DNA from: Gamarada debralockiae
Lineage: Eukaryota; Ascomycota; Leotiomycetes; Helotiales; Hyphodiscaceae
Length of the DNA: 34,323 bases
Direction: 5' to 3'
Assembly (NCBI GenBank): GCA_002803225.1
Contig: NXFV01001531.1
Span: forward strand, 1 to 34,323
Position numbers and translations under genes: made by a program. Positions 33,051 to 34,323 of this stretch are shown in pieces (position 1 is the first letter of the stretch; every line of letters starts with the position of its first letter). Below the pieces are notes generated by a model that saw nothing but the letters and a program-made list of their open reading frames with translations, ran no database searches and was not told the DNA's origin.

Positions 33051-33560
33051 TTACATGTTCAAAGCATCCATGACCACAATTCCAAGGAAAGGACCAGAGC
33101 CCAGTCCAATGTCCGAAGCAGCTTCACTAACAGTCTGTTTAATAGTATTGGTGTTATTCGACGCAAAGTATCGCTGTCCTTCAACATGTATAACTCTCCT
33201 CAGCTTCTTGTCGCTGACAAGTACAACCAGCGCCACGAACCAGATGATCGTCATGACGCTCCGGAGAATTCGAGCTCTTCGGAGTAGATGGCAAGCGCCA
33301 GAGGCATCAGGATGACCATGGTGACGAGTGCCTAAACGTTTTAGTAGAGGCTAGAAACGATAGTGGAGGAAACGGCACGTACCAGAACAAGATGAACGAT
33401 CATTATCGTCCTGCCACCTTCGTGCTTTTGAAATCACGTACGCTGAAAGCCCCATAATTGTAAGGGAGAAGATAAAGATGCTGTAGAGACTTTTCGCTGC
33501 ATCTTCGGTAGCTTTTCCTCCTCTCGTGGTTTGATTGTCTTTTGTTGAAGGGCCTTGAAG
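33051..33560 (-). pseudogene. Degraded multi-span membrane protein gene
   Basis: Three hydrophobic segments on the minus strand follow one another but in different frames: KSLYSIFIFSLTIMGLSAYVIS (about 33505-33430), MIVHLVLALVTMVILMPLALAI (spliced across a good 51 bp intron, 33382-33332) and MTIIWFVALVVLVSDKKLRR (from 33254), the last continuing to a stop at 33051. Between the second and third, the frame meets a TGA at 33253-33251 unless one base is changed, and the first and second also need a frame change near 33415. Each segment is a convincing membrane span and charged loops lie between, so this looks like one gene damaged by small indels. I do not recognise the family. Missed short exons are an alternative. 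Further hydrophobic codons (AAAAIILWISRYC) lie upstream near 33640. Confidence 0.4.
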
Positions 33561-34204
33561 CTCTCAAGTTCCTGAAGCGCGGAAAGCCGAGGTATTGAGT
33601 ATATCTAGGCAGAGATCGAGTAACAGTATCGACTAATCCAGAGAATGATAGCAGCAGCGGCGGAAGATTTGAAATAAGGCTCTTCCCGCAGAACTTATCG
33701 CAGTCCCACCCACCAGCGAGGCCGAGTATCGAACGGAAGGCCATTGATATATGCCAGTGCATTAACAAGGCACATTTAGAAGGTTGCCATACCATGGTAC
33801 CACGACCAAAGCCACTTGAGAGCTTTTCTGGTATACTGTTCCTTGCTAATATTCTTCAATGGAAGCATCTGTCGGGTTGAGGACGGGACTTAACATACCC
33901 TCCTACTGTGAAAGAGGGAGTGAATCCTCCGGGGTGAATCTGGAAGTGAATAAATGATTCCTTAACTCTGCAGTTGCTCAATTGTTAAGGAGGAAAGAGC
34001 TATTCACTAACCCAATTTTCCAGTTCGAGACTGGAAATGGCTCGGAAATGGCTATATTAGGAAGTTTAACACAATGGCTTTCACATACGACCATAGAACA
34101 AGGAGAATTGGGCTATCTCTAACCTCTTGACACACATTGACCTTAGTTCGGCCTGTCAAATACAAAAATCGAATTTTGGAAATACCATTTTCTATTCTCT
34201 GTAT
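33561..34204. other. Unassigned right-flank sequence
   Basis: This may contain decayed upstream exons of the membrane-protein gene (an open minus frame covers 33403-33795 but with no family features) followed by AT-rich intergenic DNA. No RNA gene was seen. Confidence 0.35.
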
Positions 34205-34219
34205 ACCAACTATAATCAC

Positions 34220-34323
34220 GTATAGTAAAACCTGGTTATAACGAACACGAAAAATCTGTACGGGCGATGGCCCAAAAATTCGTTATATCCAGAGATCGTT
34301 ATATAGAATCCCTGTCTTCATAC
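34220..34323 (+). mobile_element. Putative terminal inverted repeat and edge of a pogo/Tigger-like element
   Basis: TATAGTAAAACCTGGTTATAACGAACACG begins at about 34220. The AGTAAAACCTGGTTATAACG core resembles the terminal repeats of Tigger/pogo-type elements, which end in CAGT-like bases, carry a GTTATAACGAA core and insert at TA. Further TTCGTTATATCC and ATCGTTATATAG words follow at 34279-34304. The element runs past the window end, so its length and coding content are unknown. Confidence 0.5.

Overview
The window is nuclear DNA of a filamentous ascomycete (Pezizomycotina). The evidence is that genes carry many short introns of about 45-100 bp with GTAAGT-type donors and CTNAC/CTGAC branch sites, and that the gene content is fungal (RSC1/2-like bromodomain-BAH protein, INP1, FMP25, formamidase, UsgS-like membrane protein, WSC-domain protein, ULD protein with a fungal STAND-type N-terminus). 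A leotiomycete is my best guess from protein flavour, but I could not test it. Gene models below were spliced by hand by following reading frame and splice consensus; each coding total is a multiple of three.

Layout. 1-1.75 kb: gene-poor, with a degenerate 74-75 bp tandem repeat. 2.1-20.0 kb: a dense block of conserved housekeeping genes. It holds OTU1 deubiquitinase (-) and RSC1/2-like remodeler subunit (+) sharing a 373 bp divergent promoter; a probably broken small gene; an FG/CCCH nucleoporin of Nup42 type (-); COG3 (-) and FMP25 (+), divergent; RPS26 (-) and the ubiquitin-S27a fusion (+), divergent across 315 bp; and INP1 (-). 20.8-28.2 kb: an accessory island with a broken gene of a fungal hypothetical family, an AT-rich block, a relic pogo/Tigger-like transposase, an intact 734-codon ULD protein and a WSC-domain pseudogene with several lesions. 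28.6-32.6 kb: two intact multi-exon genes, a UsgS-like membrane protein and a formamidase with a 5-nt micro-exon. 33.0-34.3 kb: a degraded membrane-protein gene, then at the right edge what looks like the terminal inverted repeat of a further DNA transposon that runs out of the window.

How the genes relate. The housekeeping genes fall into separate processes: ubiquitin removal (OTU1), chromatin remodelling (RSC1/2), mRNA export (Nup42-like), Golgi tethering (COG3), mitochondrial respiratory assembly (FMP25), the small ribosomal subunit (RPS26 and S27a), and peroxisome inheritance (INP1). They are not operonic, but the RPS26/S27a pair plausibly shares regulation. Decay (stops, frameshifts, a transposon relic) is concentrated between INP1 and the UsgS-like gene and again at the right edge, so the window alternates conserved and degraded compartments.

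The observations I consider most worth checking are the 5-nt micro-exon in the formamidase gene, a diverged 119-121 bp tandem duplication of the COG3 3' end, the intact ULD/STAND-N protein inside a decayed island, and the two pogo-like element remnants.
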